A stretch of DNA of 64,000 nt from Lentinus brumalis (GCA_001792895.1 MARA01000011.1:1054001-1118000), one strand, 5' to 3'. Shown: positions 10,335 to 23,173, counted from the first letter of the stretch. Made by a program: numbers and translations. Notes: generated by a model not told the origin, from the letters alone.

Positions 10335-12321
10335 TTAATCTACCCAGATGGGATCATGCTTGAAGATCGCCTTTGGCACGTACGGACCGCCCACCACGTC
10401 CTTCGCTTCCATCCGAAGCTTGACACTCCGATGAACATAGAACGGCTTGTGGCGCTTGGGCACATGCCGCCCCTTCCCCAGGTTTGGCCTGCAGCATGCA
10501 AACTCGTCAGCACGAATCGAACGTTGCAAAGGCAGACGAATGCAACGAACCAGTCTGTCTTGTTCTTCCTTGTCACCGGGAGCAGCTCGAGCGGCCACCA
10601 CGACATCCACGCGATGTCGAGCTGGTCGTAGATCGGCGACAGCGCATCCCGCACCTCGTGGTCCTCCTCGGTGTTCTGCGAGACGGGGAGCGCGACGCTC
10701 TGCAGGTGCGAGGGATCAGGAGTGAGCGGCGGCGGGCGGTCGCGCACGGTCGGGTGCAGCGCAACGGGATCGAGTCCGATGCGCCTGAGAAGTTCGGCGT
10801 GGAAGCGGATGCCGGTGTCCATCTTGAAGCACTCGCGGACCATCCACCTGAGCGGGATGCGCGCAAGCGTGTGCGCAGTATCGTTCTGCACGCTGCCACC
10901 GCCGACGTCTGCCCGAATAATGTCAGTCAGCACGCGCCCTTCATTTCCGTGCCGCACGGATCGGAGAGACGTACCGCAGTGGCACCCGGCGAACCATACC
11001 TCCAGCACATTGGTTTCGCGGTTGCAGCCGGCGTCGTTCTCGCAGAAGGTGCGCTCGAAGTGACGCTGCTTGTTTTTGCCCTTCTTGGCACCTCCGTTCG
11101 ACCCTTTGCGCATCGCGAACGTGGTATCGTGCTTAGGCATATCCCCCGGCTGGGTTCCGAGCTTCGCATCTGCGGCGGAGGCAGGAGCGTACAGAGCGGG
11201 TCTGAACCGCACGCGGCGCTCGTCAAGGGCCAAGGCATGTCTGAAGGTTCGGATAGCTGTGTTCGAGCGCGTGAAGGGCAGACGGTGGGGGATGATCCCC
11301 ACCGAGTCGACGGTGTCCCTGCGCCATACACTTGAGCACCCGTACGAGACGACAGAGCCAGCGCTCGACTTACCATACTCCCACGAACTCAATGTCGACA
11401 TCAATGGAGAAGGCTTTCTTGAACGAAGTGGACTGACCCCAGCCGGTCGGGTCGTCACGCGTGTACATTTTGTAGGCAAAGGGAACCTGCTGGTGGTTGC
11501 ACGGGGGAAGCAGCCCAACCTGTACAAGAGTATGAGTCACAGGGACAGTGGTCAACAGTCACGTCTCTTACCTTGTGAACCATTCCGGCAAGAGCGCGTG
11601 CAGTGTACGCCCCTCGAGAAAAGCCGAAGATACAGATCTTGTCCCCGGCTTTATCTGTTCGCACATATGCGTCAGGTCAATCGCATCATTCCACAAATCT
11701 GAGACATACAGTTCTGCATGAGAAACTCATAGCCAGCTAGGAAGGCAGAATCGGCGAATCTGTCAGCTTCAAAAGAACGAGTCCACGAGCTTAGCAGCAC
11801 GTACCCATGACGTGGGCGCCGAGATTCCAAGCAATCATCGAGTCGAGGAGCTTGTCGATCTTAGACTTGATTCCGTCTACGTTCTGAGTGTTGGAAGTGT
11901 ACGTGCCAATGCCAGGCTGTCCGAGGAGATATGTGTATGTCTCAGACTGTTGTCTGGAAAGGGTGGGCTTACCTGGTAGTAGACCATCTGCTCGTCGCGG
12001 TCATCCTTCTTGAGCAAACTGAAGAAAGTGACGATGTTCGAGTTCTGCAGAAACGTTGAGCATAACGCAGCGAAACAGTGCGATGGGACGTACGTCGGCG
12101 TCGAACTGGTCGCCCGTCCCGTCGAAGCAGAGAACGAGCGTCCGCGCGGGATGGTATGGAGGAACAATGGCGTGTTCCTCACCCTCCGATCCACTTGAGT
12201 TCGAGCGTTGGAAATCGTTGATGGTCGAACCAGAGAACGAGGGTGGCAGTTCCATAGGGCTGCCGACCGGGGAGTCGGACACTGATCCTTTGAATGCTGT
12301 CAGCGGCGGCGAGGAGGTCAT
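10335..12321 (-). CDS. DUF2235 alpha/beta-hydrolase, copy 2
   Basis: The stop is TAA at 10337-10335. I prefer the ATG at 12321 because the N-terminus then resembles the short Ser/Pro-rich leaders of the paralogues; an in-frame ATG at 12393 is the alternative. The protein is about 530 residues with short introns at the same places as copy 1. Visible motifs: [53 protein letters not shown], and the conserved tail H-R-S-V-K-x-R-M ending in W-V-D. It lies head-to-tail with copies 1 and 3 on one strand. The predicted role is a soluble serine hydrolase; the substrate is unknown. Confidence 0.85.
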
Positions 12322-13502
12322 CGTCGTAGTGCACGCAAAGAGGCGATGGTGGTCCAGCGACAGGCGGGGTAGACGTGCAGCCTCCGTTCGCACTTGCGCT
12401 TATTACGACGGCGCGCCAGGCGCGCTTGGGATTCGCGAGAGGCGGACATCGGTGTGGCCAGGAGCTTGCATGGACGCGTGGGGCGCAGATCGAGTATCGA
12501 AGCGACGACAAGTGGACTGGCGAGCGTCAGAGACCCTCCCTAGTCCCACAATGGTCGGCAGGAGGAATGGACGTGCGGGCTGGTACCGCTTCTTGCGCGG
12601 AAGCAAGGCTGCTCTTCGGAGCGTTGTATTGGGTTCAATTATGCGAGACCACGCCAAGAATAACAATATACATACGCTGCAGAATCGCAGGTCGCCGCCG
12701 ATACCATCGACGGCAATCCACCACACCGTGTCAAGCGTGATCGTGATGATGGAAGACACGCCTGTCTGGAAGACGGAGTGTCTGACCTAGAGCGCCTCAT
12801 GAGGCGGAGGGTCAGACATGGCTCGAACAATCCCATATAAAGAGTGATCACGAACGTTCACCGGCACCGTTCACCGGTCCTCGAGCAGCGAGCTTGCGAC
12901 TCCATCGGGGGTGCTGGCATCGATGCGGGATGTCCGTTCCCGCGCCATGCCACTGGCACGACAGAAGCCAGCTCCTCTCACTCGTGCTTCCCAGTCAATC
13001 TATCACTCATTTCATATCCACAGGCTGCTCCATAGACTGAAGGCGATACTGGGCCGCTGGAAAGCATGGACGAATGTCGCGGAAAGAGATCAAGATGAGA
13101 TGACGCCCTCGCGCCACCAGATGCTGGCTAAGCGCCAGGTTGTATGTATGTAAGTACGAACCATGGCAGTGGCAAAGATCCCAGGGCCTACGCTTGAGAG
13201 TCACTGTCATGGTGGTCGGGGCCGGCAAGCTGCCAGCGATTGCATATCATCCAAAAAATCATCCATTTCATTGGCGTGAGCGTCAGTAAATTGTCGTCGA
13301 CTAGTAAGTAGTAAAAGTAAGTAGCGATGTGCGATAATAACGATAACACGAGAACAACCAAGGCAAGCACTGACAGGAGCCAGCATACTCACGACACCAC
13401 ATGCATAGCCAGCCCCCTCCGCAGCCTAACTTCAAAGGCTGACTCTGGGACTCCGAGCTACGGGCGAGGCGGCGCACAGCTGAAACCGCCGCCGTCCCGA
13501 AC
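12322..13502. other. Intergenic stretch between DUF2235 copies 2 and 3
   Basis: It contains the upstream region of copy 2 and the 3' flank of copy 3. A TATATAAAG word near 12835-12843 points to the plus strand but leads to no gene. Open frames antisense to the start of copy 2 appear to be composition effects. No repeat or RNA gene is seen. Confidence 0.4.
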
Positions 13503-15985
13503 TCAATCCACGTAAACTGGTTCCAGCTCTGCCCAGTTCTCCGCCTTGGGCACGTACCCCGAGTGTTCCATCCGCGTCTTCACGCTCCTGTGCACGAAGA
13601 ACTCGCCCGTGTTAGCAGGTACCGTGCGCCCGCGCCCAAGGTTGAACCTGCGCGCCGGTGTTAGCACAATAGCTCCGCACGAGGACGTGGGCGGGGCACT
13701 CACGAGGTGTACTTCTTCCACTTATTGTTGGGAAGCTGCTTCCGCTGCTCGATGGGCAGGAACTCGAGAATCCACCAGCAGGGCTGCTTGGCGAGCTGGT
13801 CGTAGATCGGGCACAGCGCGTCCCGCGCCTCCTCCTCCTCCTCGTCGACGTGCAGCTCCGACTCCGGCGGGTCCGTGTGGAACTTGGGCGCCCCCGTGTG
13901 TGTCCCTATGAGCGTGCGCGCCGTCGACGTCGAGATGTGCCGCGTGTGCATCTGTGGGGGTGTCATAGCCTGTAGAGCGCGCTTCTCCACGTCCGTCTGC
14001 GTGCGTTCCGGGGGCGTGGGCGGGTCGAGCGAGATGCGCGGGGAGGGGTGCAGCGGCGGGATCTGCGGTGCGTGCGCGAGCCCGGGGCCGTACGCGATGC
14101 CCTCCTTTGCGTGTGGGTAGAGCGTGTCGGGGTCGAGGCCGATGCCCTTGAGGAGCTCGCTGTGGAAGCGGATGCCGGTGTTCGTGCGGAAGCACTCGCG
14201 GATCATCCACCGTAGCGGGATGCGCGCCAGCGAGTGCTTCTCTTCGTCGACTACAGATCCGCCACCGACGTCTGCAGGGTATGGTCGTCAGCATTCTACT
14301 CAGCAACAGAGGCAAGTTGCGAGACTCGCCGCAATGACATCCGGCAAACCAGACCTCCTTCACGTCAGTCTCGCCCTGCCCGTGAATCTCCTCGGTCTTG
14401 TTGAACTCCTCCTCCTCCTCCGTCAGCCGCTTGCCCTTCTTGCGCATCAGCGTCCGCAGTGTGTCGAAGCGGCTCCGTGTCTGCGCCCAGAGCTTGTTCC
14501 CGTTCTGCGTGACCTCCTCCGTCGTCTTCTCCACCGCCTCCACTGCGACCTCCGCCTCCTTGCCTGCCTCCTCCACGACTCCCTCCACCGTCTTCTCCAA
14601 GGTGTGTTCCACCACAGCCACGACTCCGTCCTGCGCGTTCTCCGTCGACACAGAGGTCGTGACAGCGGTCGTCTCCTGCTTGGATTTCATGAGTCCGAAG
14701 AGCCGCGACGGTGACATCGGCTTGTGAGGCGACTGCGAGCGCGACTTGCGATGGGTGCTCGCACGGCGCACCCGGGGCTTGGGCATATCTCCCGGGTGTG
14801 TTCCCAGTCGGCGCTCCCACTCATTCGGCCGGTTGTAGTGGTTCGCCTTAAACTTGGCGCGCCGCTCGTCGAGCGACAAGGCGTGACGGAAGGTGCGAAT
14901 GGCCGTGCACGATGTCGTGAACGGCAGGCGCTGCGGGATGAGCCCGACCGAACACACGGTGTCCCTGTCCGGTAAGCAAGCGTTAGCGGACGTGAAGAAT
15001 GCGCGACGACGCCGGACATGACTGACCAGACGCCGATGAACTCGATGTCGACGTCAATAGAGAACGCCTTCTTGAACGCGGTGCTCTGCTTCCACCCGAG
15101 CTGGTCGGTGCGCTGATACATCCTGTACGCGAACGGGATCTGCTGGTGGTTGTGCGAGGGGAGGAGCCCGACCTTGTGCAGCATGCCGGCGAGTGCCCGC
15201 GCGGTGTAGGCGCCGCGCGAGAACCCGAATAGACAAATCTTGTCTCCTACCTCATCTACACAATGTACGCGTGAGGATTGGCTTCAAACGCGTAAGTTGG
15301 GCGGACTTTGGACCTACAATTCTGCATGAGGAACTCATATCCGGCTGATCAATGAAATAAAGTCAGGCGCGGGCTTCCCGGCAGGAAGAATGGAGCAGCG
15401 CACCCATGACATGAGTGTCGAGGTTCCAGGCAACTGCCTCGTCCAGGGTCTTTGAAACCGCTTGGCCAAGGGACGTGACAAGTTGTGGACTCGTGTAGGT
15501 CCCAATGCCAGCCTGTGCGGGGTAGGCACATTGGTTAACCCGTCGATCGCGATCGAGATCGTGGACTGCGCGCACCTGGTAATATACCATCTGCTCGTGT
15601 CGGTCGTCGCGCTTGAGCAGGCTGAAGAACTTGACGACGTTCGAGTTCTGGATTTCCGGTCAGTGACGGCGGATCGCGACTGTGGCGTCGCCACCCGACG
15701 ACCGAAAAGGGAACACGCACGTCCCGATCGAACTGGTCTCCGGTGCCATCGAAGCACAGCACCAGCGTCCGCGGCGCGCCGGGGTGGTACGGAGGTATGA
15801 TGTCGTGGTCGAGTTCGCTGGACCAGGAGTGTGCGCTCGAGGGAGTTACAGGCCGGGAGTGCGAAGGTGCTTCCGTAGTAGTGTGCACACTCGAGCTCTG
15901 TGCATTATTTTGAAGGTTGAGGGAAGGGGGGTGTCGCGAGAGAATGGCATAGCGGGTCGTGAGTCTGAGGGGGCATAAGAAATAG
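13503..15985 (-). CDS. DUF2235 alpha/beta-hydrolase, copy 3, with a long charged insert
   Basis: The stop is at 13505-13503. Core motifs are intact: [20 protein letters not shown] (near 15220), [10 protein letters not shown] and W-F-A-G-C-H-C. Unlike the other copies it has an insert of about 100 residues between the D-M-P-K element and W-F-A-G-C-H-C (about 14360-14760), rich in Glu, Lys, Val and Thr and likely helical. A second, Pro/Thr-rich extension (about 13850-14090) precedes a poly-Glu run. The start is uncertain: a TATA-like TATAAGTATA lies near 16035-16045 on the minus strand, but no ATG downstream of it is in frame with the D-G-T-G-D exon. Estimated length is about 700 residues. Confidence 0.75.
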
Positions 15986-18007
15986 ACGTGAGGAGTCGTG
16001 AGGATGTGGAAAGGGTGGGGGAGGGAGAAACGCAGTCGGATATACTTATACAGTCCCGGAAGAAGTGCACCCAAATGGAATCGTATTATGGGTTCGATCT
16101 TTTGTTTAGTCGCCGCGATGGTCACTACTTGGCGACGGGCACAGTCGCTGAGATGTCGAGATGTCAAACGCGCTCGGCGGCGGCGCGGGACTAACATAGC
16201 TGATACAGCAGATGGACAGAACATGATCGGCGCTGGACACCGCGGAGGAGTGTGAGGGAAGATAGGAGCGAGCGTCGGTCAGGGTATAATAGCGCAAACC
16301 GTGCTTCGCGATCGATGCGCAAGTACCATGCGCTCATGTGGTATCCGCGATACCAGCAATCCGGAGGACCGCAGGAGCGAACTTCCGTATGGGAAGCCAA
16401 GCCATGGCCAACATACCGAAGGTGCCAGCGCGTGCTTCTATCGTGTCTGAGGTCATGATTTCTACAGATGTGGTCTAGCGGGAGTCCGGCGAGACACGCA
16501 GACAGCCTCCAGAATGACAGACTCCACAGAGGGACGGGGGGGGGGGGGGAATTCAATTGCACAGGGTTGAGAACTCGGGATCAGCACTGCAGGGCTGTCG
16601 CAGGGCTTCGCCCCGAGCTGATGCGATACGCTGAAACACACCATTTTGAAGTCAATCAGCCTATCAGTCCTGCATTTTTGCCGTGAGCAAGCTCAAGTCT
16701 GGTGCGGAGTCGGGGAACTGGGAACTTGAAACACAAGTTCAGTGCTCTAGAAACGGAGGCAAACCACAGCAGCAGGGTGTACATGGAAGAGACATGTCCG
16801 ATTTAGGTTTCCGCAGGATGGGCCACAGGAAGCGCATATCAGATTTGATCGGTCACCTTTACCGACTGTGCACGGAGAACACGGACCAAACAAGACGATT
16901 GGCAGTATTCTCTTGAGTCCTCCAGAAACACGTACGGGCAGGGCTCCACCCCGAGCGACTTCGCTGCTATTGCGATAAGTACTAGTAGGCTGAACCACAC
17001 CATTGCGAAGGCAATCAGCCTGAAATTCCCGAGTTTCTGCCGTGGGCAAGGGGATTTAAGCCTGGCGCCGAGACAACAAAACGAGAGTTCAGTACAGGTT
17101 CATTGCTCTAGAAGCGGAGGCAAACCACAGCAGAGCGGAAGAGACGTGTCCGATTTGGGTTTCCGCAGACGGCAGAAGAAGCGCCCACATGGTGCCAGAT
17201 CCGATCGTGCATGAGCTCGGCTCTGCATGCACCCAGTAATAATTGTATTCTCTCTTGCTTCATCCAGAAACACGGTACGAACATCCGCTTTCATGCCGAT
17301 CAATTGCTCTCTGGGTGATATGCTGCTGTCGTGCTCAGGTCTGGCAACATCGCGTGATGAGCTGAATGACACTTGAATGACGCGGGAAACTTGCGGGAAA
17401 CCAGTGCTATGTCTGTGCCGCTATCATCTAGGAACTCACTGCAACTTTCCCTTCGAAGCCCTGAGGCCTTGTCGCTGTGTAGGGATAGGATGAACTGCTT
17501 CATCTGTTCACACGATGGGTTCTATAAGGGGCTCCAGTCAATGCATCCCGGGCCACGCAGAGCAGACTCGTATGGCGCCTGCTCGGATTCCATGTCTCCG
17601 CCGCTCTTCGTCGTGAGTACTTATAGACACCCTATTCGGACTAGGCTGACGTCTTACTGGACTGCGGGGCTGTAGATCTACCTGTTCTCGACACGCTGCA
17701 AGCCTTGTCTGCGCTCTTCACAGAGGCTGTGACAGCGAGGGTGCGCGCATCTCGCTCGATCTTGCCTCGCGCTCTAATATTCTAATCCCCGCCTTGCATT
17801 TGCCTCTAACGCCTGCCGGGACGCCGTTCGTACGGGGCTTCGAATCGCCGGTCGACAGCTCTTCCCCTCCTTGCTGTCCCTCGTGCACGATTCTCGACTG
17901 GGCTCGGCCGACGCTCTCTCACTATATCAGCCACTGCGCGAGCACCTTCAGACTCACCACCCCGCACACCATATCTCTTCACTTCTCCCGGTCATACTAT
18001 CGAGAAG
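15986..18007. other. Divergent intergenic region between DUF2235 copy 3 and the oxygenase
   Basis: About 2 kb without a recognisable gene. It holds the presumed promoters of copy 3 (minus) and of the psi-factor oxygenase (plus), a 14-bp G run (16536-16549), and a tandem repeat listed separately. A TATATC-like word near 17923 lies about 85 bp before the oxygenase start. Confidence 0.5.
16600..17275. repeat. Imperfect tandem duplication of about 338 bp
   Basis: Unit 1 (16600-16937) and unit 2 (16938-17275) share the same order of words: GCAGGGCTxCxCCCCGAGC, GCTGAAxCACACCATT, a CAATCAGCCT block, GCTCTAGAARCGGAGGCAAA, GACRTGTCCGATTTRGG, GGTTTCCGCAG and TCCAGAAACACG. The units differ by many substitutions and small gaps, so the duplication is not recent. 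No protein or structured RNA is apparent. Confidence 0.8.
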
Positions 18008-21000
18008 ATGGCGTTCAACGGTCTCTCGGACATTGTGGTATGAGCGTCGACGCAGCTGTGGCTGTCTATCTTGTGATCTGATTCCGCTGTCCCCCCTGTA
18101 GACTCTTGCCGACGTGCAGTACCTAGCGGCTCGTCCGCTGCCTCGTGCGCCGGATGGCCGCTATGATACCGAAGTCGCGCCGGTGACGGCCGCGACGACC
18201 AACAAGGATCCGCACTGCGACCTCTATCGTACTACGCAGAACATAAGTGCTAGTATGAAGAACGTCGCTCCTCTGCTCAAGGAGGCGCTAGACCCGACGG
18301 TACTGCGCTTCGTAGCCAGAAAACGACGGAGGCCTCACTGACTTTTGGCATGCAGACCTTCCAGGCGTTCGTAGACTCCATCCAGAACAAAGATGCCCTC
18401 GATGACCGTAAGAAACTGGTGTGTAGTCCAAGCAGATCTGTCTTCAACTCGTCCTCACTCACAATGCTCTTCAGTTCACCAAGACCCTCTCGCTCTTGTG
18501 TCGTCTACCGCAGGACTCGCAGCAGTCTAAGGATCTGAATGATCAAGTCATCACTCTGCTTTACAACACTCTCCCTCACCCTCCGTCCACATATATTGGC
18601 ACAGACTATCCTGCGGGATCTTCGACTGCTCCACCGGGTGCTCCAGCTCCACAGAACGCCTCTGCTGGACCTCGTCTTCCGTTCACAACTAGGACTGCGG
18701 ATGGTAGCTGGAACAATGTGAACATGCCGAATCTCGGTAAGGCGCGGACGCCATATGCACGCAGCGTGCAGAACAAGTATCCGCTCTCGCCGAACTCGCT
18801 CCCAGACCCCGGAGATGTCTTCGACTCACTTCTGAAGGCTCGCGATGTAGGTTTGCGCGTCTCACCTCGCGGCCCCTGTTATACTGACATGCCGCTTCAG
18901 TTCCAACCTCATCCGGGCCGGAACTCTTCTTTGACGTTCGCGTTCGCGTCCCTGGTCACGCACCAGCTCTTCCGCACCGATCCCCGCGATATGACTATCA
19001 ACAACACAACCTCCTACCTCGACCTGTCCATCCTGTATGGTACTAATCAGGCCGAACAGGACGCTGTCCGCGACAAGGCCTCCGGGAAGGGCTTGCTCTA
19101 CCCGATGCGTTCTCGGAGGACCGACTGATCTTCGTCCCCCCTGCGGCCACCGCGCTTCTCGTTCTCTTCAGCAGAAACCATAACGTAAGGAACCTCGTCC
19201 CTGTGACAGGGTCATCTCTCACGGGGACATCGATAGTACATCGCGGACATGCTCCTCAAACTCAACGAGCGCGGCACCTGGACGAACCCACCCCCGGAAG
19301 ATGCCGCTGCGCGTGCACGTCAGGACGAGGAGATCTTCCAGACCGCACGTCTTGTCAAGTATGCTTTCTTGGAAGCTCTACTGCCCGGCGCCGAGTTAAT
19401 CTGACTTTATATAGCTGTGGCAACTTTATGTCGATGATCTTTGGCGACTATGTCGCGGGCTTCCTCGGCTTGGGCCGCGATGGCTCCAGCTGGAGCATGA
19501 ATCCATTCGACGTGAGTGCGCCTTCATTCGGCGCGCACCCACCGACCTTTCTCACAACTTGCCTTCATCGATTGACAGCCTATCAAGACGTCGGATGGCC
19601 AGGTCGTCGGCCGTGGAGACGGCAACCAGTGCTCGGTTGAGTTCAACGTCCTCTATCGCGTACGTGACAATAACATGCGTATCGCCGGTCCACCCTGCTG
19701 AGTATCGATATAGTGGCATGCCACGACGGCGGAAAAGGATATCCAGTGGACAGAGAGCATCTTCAAGCAGGCGTTTGGTGACAAACCGCTCGACAAGCTT
19801 GAGCTCCGCGACTTCACCTCTGGAGTCGTGAAGACATGGCAAACGGTCGACCCGAACCCGCGCACGCGCACGTTCTTTGGGCTTAAACGCGGCCCTGATG
19901 GGCGTTTCAAGGATGACGACCTCGCGAAGATCCTCCACGACGCGACCGAAAAGGTCGCAGGCGCATACCGCGCGCGCGGTTCCCCGGCTGCCCTGCGCAT
20001 CGTCGAGATGCTGGGCATGACTCAGGCGCGCCAGTGGGGCGTTTGCACCATGAATGAATTCCGGTCCTTCCTTGGCCTGAAGCAGTTTGAGAGCTTCGAG
20101 GAGTGGAACTCGGACCCTGAGATTGCGGTCAGTTGTCTAGTACATGATCCTTCCACATGGGCGCGGTGCTGATACAGATCTGTCTGGAAACAATAGGAAA
20201 CCGCACGTCAGCTGTACGGCCACATCGACAACCTGGAACTGTACCCGGGCTTGCAGGCGGAGGTACGTAGCCTCATCCTCGCGCGCAGCGTCGAAGGTTT
20301 GATGTTGCATGCGGAGTGGCTGATCCTTTCGTGTCATAGGAAATTATGGGCCTCGGGCCTGCTTCGGGTCTCTGCTGCGGGTACACCATGACGCGTGCTA
20401 TTCTGAGCGACGCCATCGCCCTGGTTCGCGGTAAGTCGCACGCCGCCATGCCCATCCATTACAGATGATCAGTGTATGTGGTGTCCTGCTGCTGACTGAC
20501 TGTTGCTGTGCCAGGGGACCGCTTCTACACTACCGATTACACACGTATGTGGTTTTCACCTGGTCGGCGCAATGATGTGCGGTTCGCTGACAGATCTCTG
20601 TTGTTTTCCTTGGGCTTCCTGCTGCGGCTCTCTTGTGATATTCCTGTCGATGTGCCCGCACCCTACCAATCGTTGCAGCCGCCAATTTGACTGCGTGGGG
20701 CTTCCAGGACTGCGCGAGGGACCCTAACAACGGCGCGTTCGGGGCCGCCATTCCACGCTTGCTCTTCCGCCACCTACCTCGCTATTACCCTGCGGTATGC
20801 TGCTCCTCACCTTCTCTGACATGTCTGGTGGCTGAGATGCAATATTGCTCCCGCTTTCTCTTCGCAGAACAGCGTTTATGGCCTGTTCCCGTTCTTCACT
20901 CCCGAGGTCACCAAGTCGAACCTCCAGAAGCTAGGCATCGTCAGCTCCTACGAGTTCGGGCGTCCGGTCACAAAGCCTGTCGAGAAGATTGTCGAAAACG

Positions 21001-22748
21001 TCAACGACATCAACGCGATCTTGGCGGACAAGACGCACTACCAGGTCCCCGAGAGCTCCCTCTTTGGCAAAACTGCGAGCAAATTCTCAATCGTTGCCAA
21101 CCTGTGCGTCGCATTGCCCGGTTATCGCATGTCAATGATGCTCACAACGTCCGGTACAGCCCTGAGCCCCGCAAGGCTGCACTCGTCCAGGCGCTGTTCC
21201 CGTCTCCGGATGCCTACGGGGCACACAAGGCGTATTTCCGCACGATGGTGCAGCAGCTCATTAAGGACCACTCGTTCAAGGTGAATGGCCTGCCTGGTAC
21301 AAGACTCGACGTCGTCGGCAATGTCATCAACCTGGCACCTGCGTACTGGGTGGCCGAGTATATGGTATGAGGTCCCGTCTCATGCACTTGCAGGAAGTAT
21401 GTTGACGGTGCCTCCGCCAGCTTGGCATTCCGCTGAAGGACATCCACAAGAAGGATGGTCTCCTCACCCCGCAGGAGGTCAACGACATGCTGCGCCTCGT
21501 CTTCACGGCAGCCTACCTGAGCCCGCAGCCGGAGAACAACTGGTCCCTTAGCAGGCGCGCTTCGTATTTCGCGCAGGTCTTGACGCAGTTCATCGAGAAG
21601 TCCTTGAAGGATGCTGCCCCGAGCGTCATCGTGGTGCGTGCCTCTTGTGCCTTCGGCAGTCACATTGTTCATGAAACTTGAATTCGACAGCAAACGATCT
21701 CTGCATTCCTGTCGGGCCCTACCCACGAGCCGGCCCATGGCTTCCTCTCGAAGGTCGCGCACTCCAATACGCCCCACGACGCACTGGTGTCGGACATTCT
21801 CGGGTTCGCCGTGACCACCTCCGTGTCCCTCGCGAAGAGTGAGTTAGTTATCTGTGTCGCGCCTCTTCAAATTGCTGACGTTGTGTGATCTCTAACTAGC
21901 GACGGCGCAGGTCGTCGACTTCTACTTGGATCCGAGCAACGCGAAATATGGTGCCGAGGTCACCCGCCTCGCGGGCGCGACTGATGCGAAGAGTCTCGAG
22001 CTGTTGCGGGGCTACGTTAGGGAAGCACAACGTAAGTGTGAACGCTACTTATGTCCACGCACACCCATGTTGAAATGTCCTGCCAGGTCTCGCGCCTCAA
22101 GTATGCTTCAGGATGTCCATTCCTCCATATTGCACCCCGCTGACGTTCGTGCTGACAGTTTGCCACCGTCTTACGTGAGGAGGTGAAGGCGTCGTCGCCT
22201 TCGCAGCAGAAGCAGACGTATGTGCTGAACCTTCAGAAGGCTCTCGTGAACGTAAGTTTTGCCGCGCTTCCTTCCTATCGCCGCATTGTTCATTGTACCA
22301 CCTTGTTATCCCGGATGCAGCCGGCCGACTTCTCCGAGCCCACGAGTGTGAATCCGTCACGCCCCGCTTCGGCCTACAAGGTCATTCAAGAAGCGAGCTT
22401 CTACAAGCCCTTAGGCAACGCCCAGGCAGAGGACGTAAGTCTCCGAGCTCCGCGGTGCTCGCGAGAGACCATAGGCTGATCCGCGTCTTGCGCTCCTCCG
22501 GCAGATCATCGTCGAGATGGTCAAGGCCGTCTTCCAATTGCCGAACCTCAAGCCCGTTGCAGGCCGTGCTGGGACGATGGGCGAGGTCAAAGTCAACAAG
22601 TACGGAGTCGAGTACGACGAGTACATCAATAATATCGGCCTGCCCTCAAACTTCCCCAGTTCTGTGGTGGTCACGGTAAGTGATCTGCCGTCGTGGCTGG
22701 TTCATGCGCTGGTTGGCTCATGCATGGTTCGTCCAGTACGGCGCGTAG
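18008..22748 (+). CDS. Psi-factor-producing oxygenase / linoleate dioxygenase (Ppo/LDS family), P450 half without heme-thiolate Cys
   Basis: Start ATG at 18008, stop TAG at 22746-22748; about 18 short introns, roughly 1,000-1,050 residues. The N-terminal half is an animal-type heme peroxidase: T-H-Q-L-F-R-T-D with the distal His, Y-L-D-L-S-I-L-Y-G, S-R-N-H-N, and Y-R-W-H formed across the intron near 19661-19713, which supplies the catalytic Tyr and proximal His. The C-terminal half is cytochrome P450-like: an E-A-Q-R (ExxR) helix near 22025-22100 and a late L-P-N-L-K-P-V-A-G-R-A-G segment. Between them, where the family has G-x-H-x-C-L-G, this protein has Y-K-P-L-G, so the heme-binding Cys is absent. 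Such enzymes (10R-dioxygenases like PpoC) make fatty-acid hydroperoxides without isomerising them to diols. It sits between the hydrolases and two regulators. Confidence 0.9.
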
Positions 22749-23173
22749 GAGAATAACGATGTTGCGTGCTCGGTGCAGCGGGTCTAGCTGTACGATTACC
22801 AGGGTGTATTTTGTATAGATACTGCTTCGTCGATGCATTTTGTGAGTCTTGTCCCGTACGGGAGTATTGAAGCGATACTGGGCTTGAAGCTGAAGCTGAA
22901 GCTGGAACTTGAAGCTAAGTACTTGAAGCTTGAAGTCTTGAAGACACCCGCGCTGGCGGGGTTTTATAGGGCCGGAGATTGCCGTGATGCCGACGGCATG
23001 GGGACGCGTCAGCTGGGCCGAGTCAGTTGCGGGAGCGATTCGGGCGCTTCGTTACGGTTGCGCTGTGTTGAGGCCTTTGTCGCTGGCATTACCGGGTCTT
23101 TATAAGCCTTCCTCCGCATTGCGAGGGAACAACTTTTCAGACTTTGCCATTAGTTTTGGATACGTGCAACAAC
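22749..23173 (+). promoter_or_regulatory. Oxygenase 3' flank and promoter of regulator A, with a (T)GAAGCT repeat
   Basis: A short imperfect repeat of TGAAGC/TTGAAGC occupies about 22883-22944. TTTATAAG at 23098-23105 is a good TATA box about 70 bp before the ATG at 23174. A second TTTATAGGG lies near 22962. Confidence 0.55.

Noticed and set aside
12056..12790. Plus-strand frame opposite the start of DUF2235 copy 2
   Set aside because: It is antisense to a clear conserved exon, with no domain of its own.
13722..14957. A 411-residue uninterrupted frame in DUF2235 copy 3 as a separate gene
   Set aside because: It crosses an intron near 14275-14330 and shifts frame into Ala/Arg-rich nonsense; only its first part is real exon.
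16536..16549. Run of 14 G as a functional G-quadruplex
   Set aside because: A single homopolymer without spaced G tracts; more likely slippage and possibly of uncertain length in the assembly.
22883..22944. GAAGCT repeat as a CRISPR or structured RNA
   Set aside because: The units are 6-7 bp, contiguous and imperfect; this is a simple sequence repeat in a eukaryotic intergenic region.
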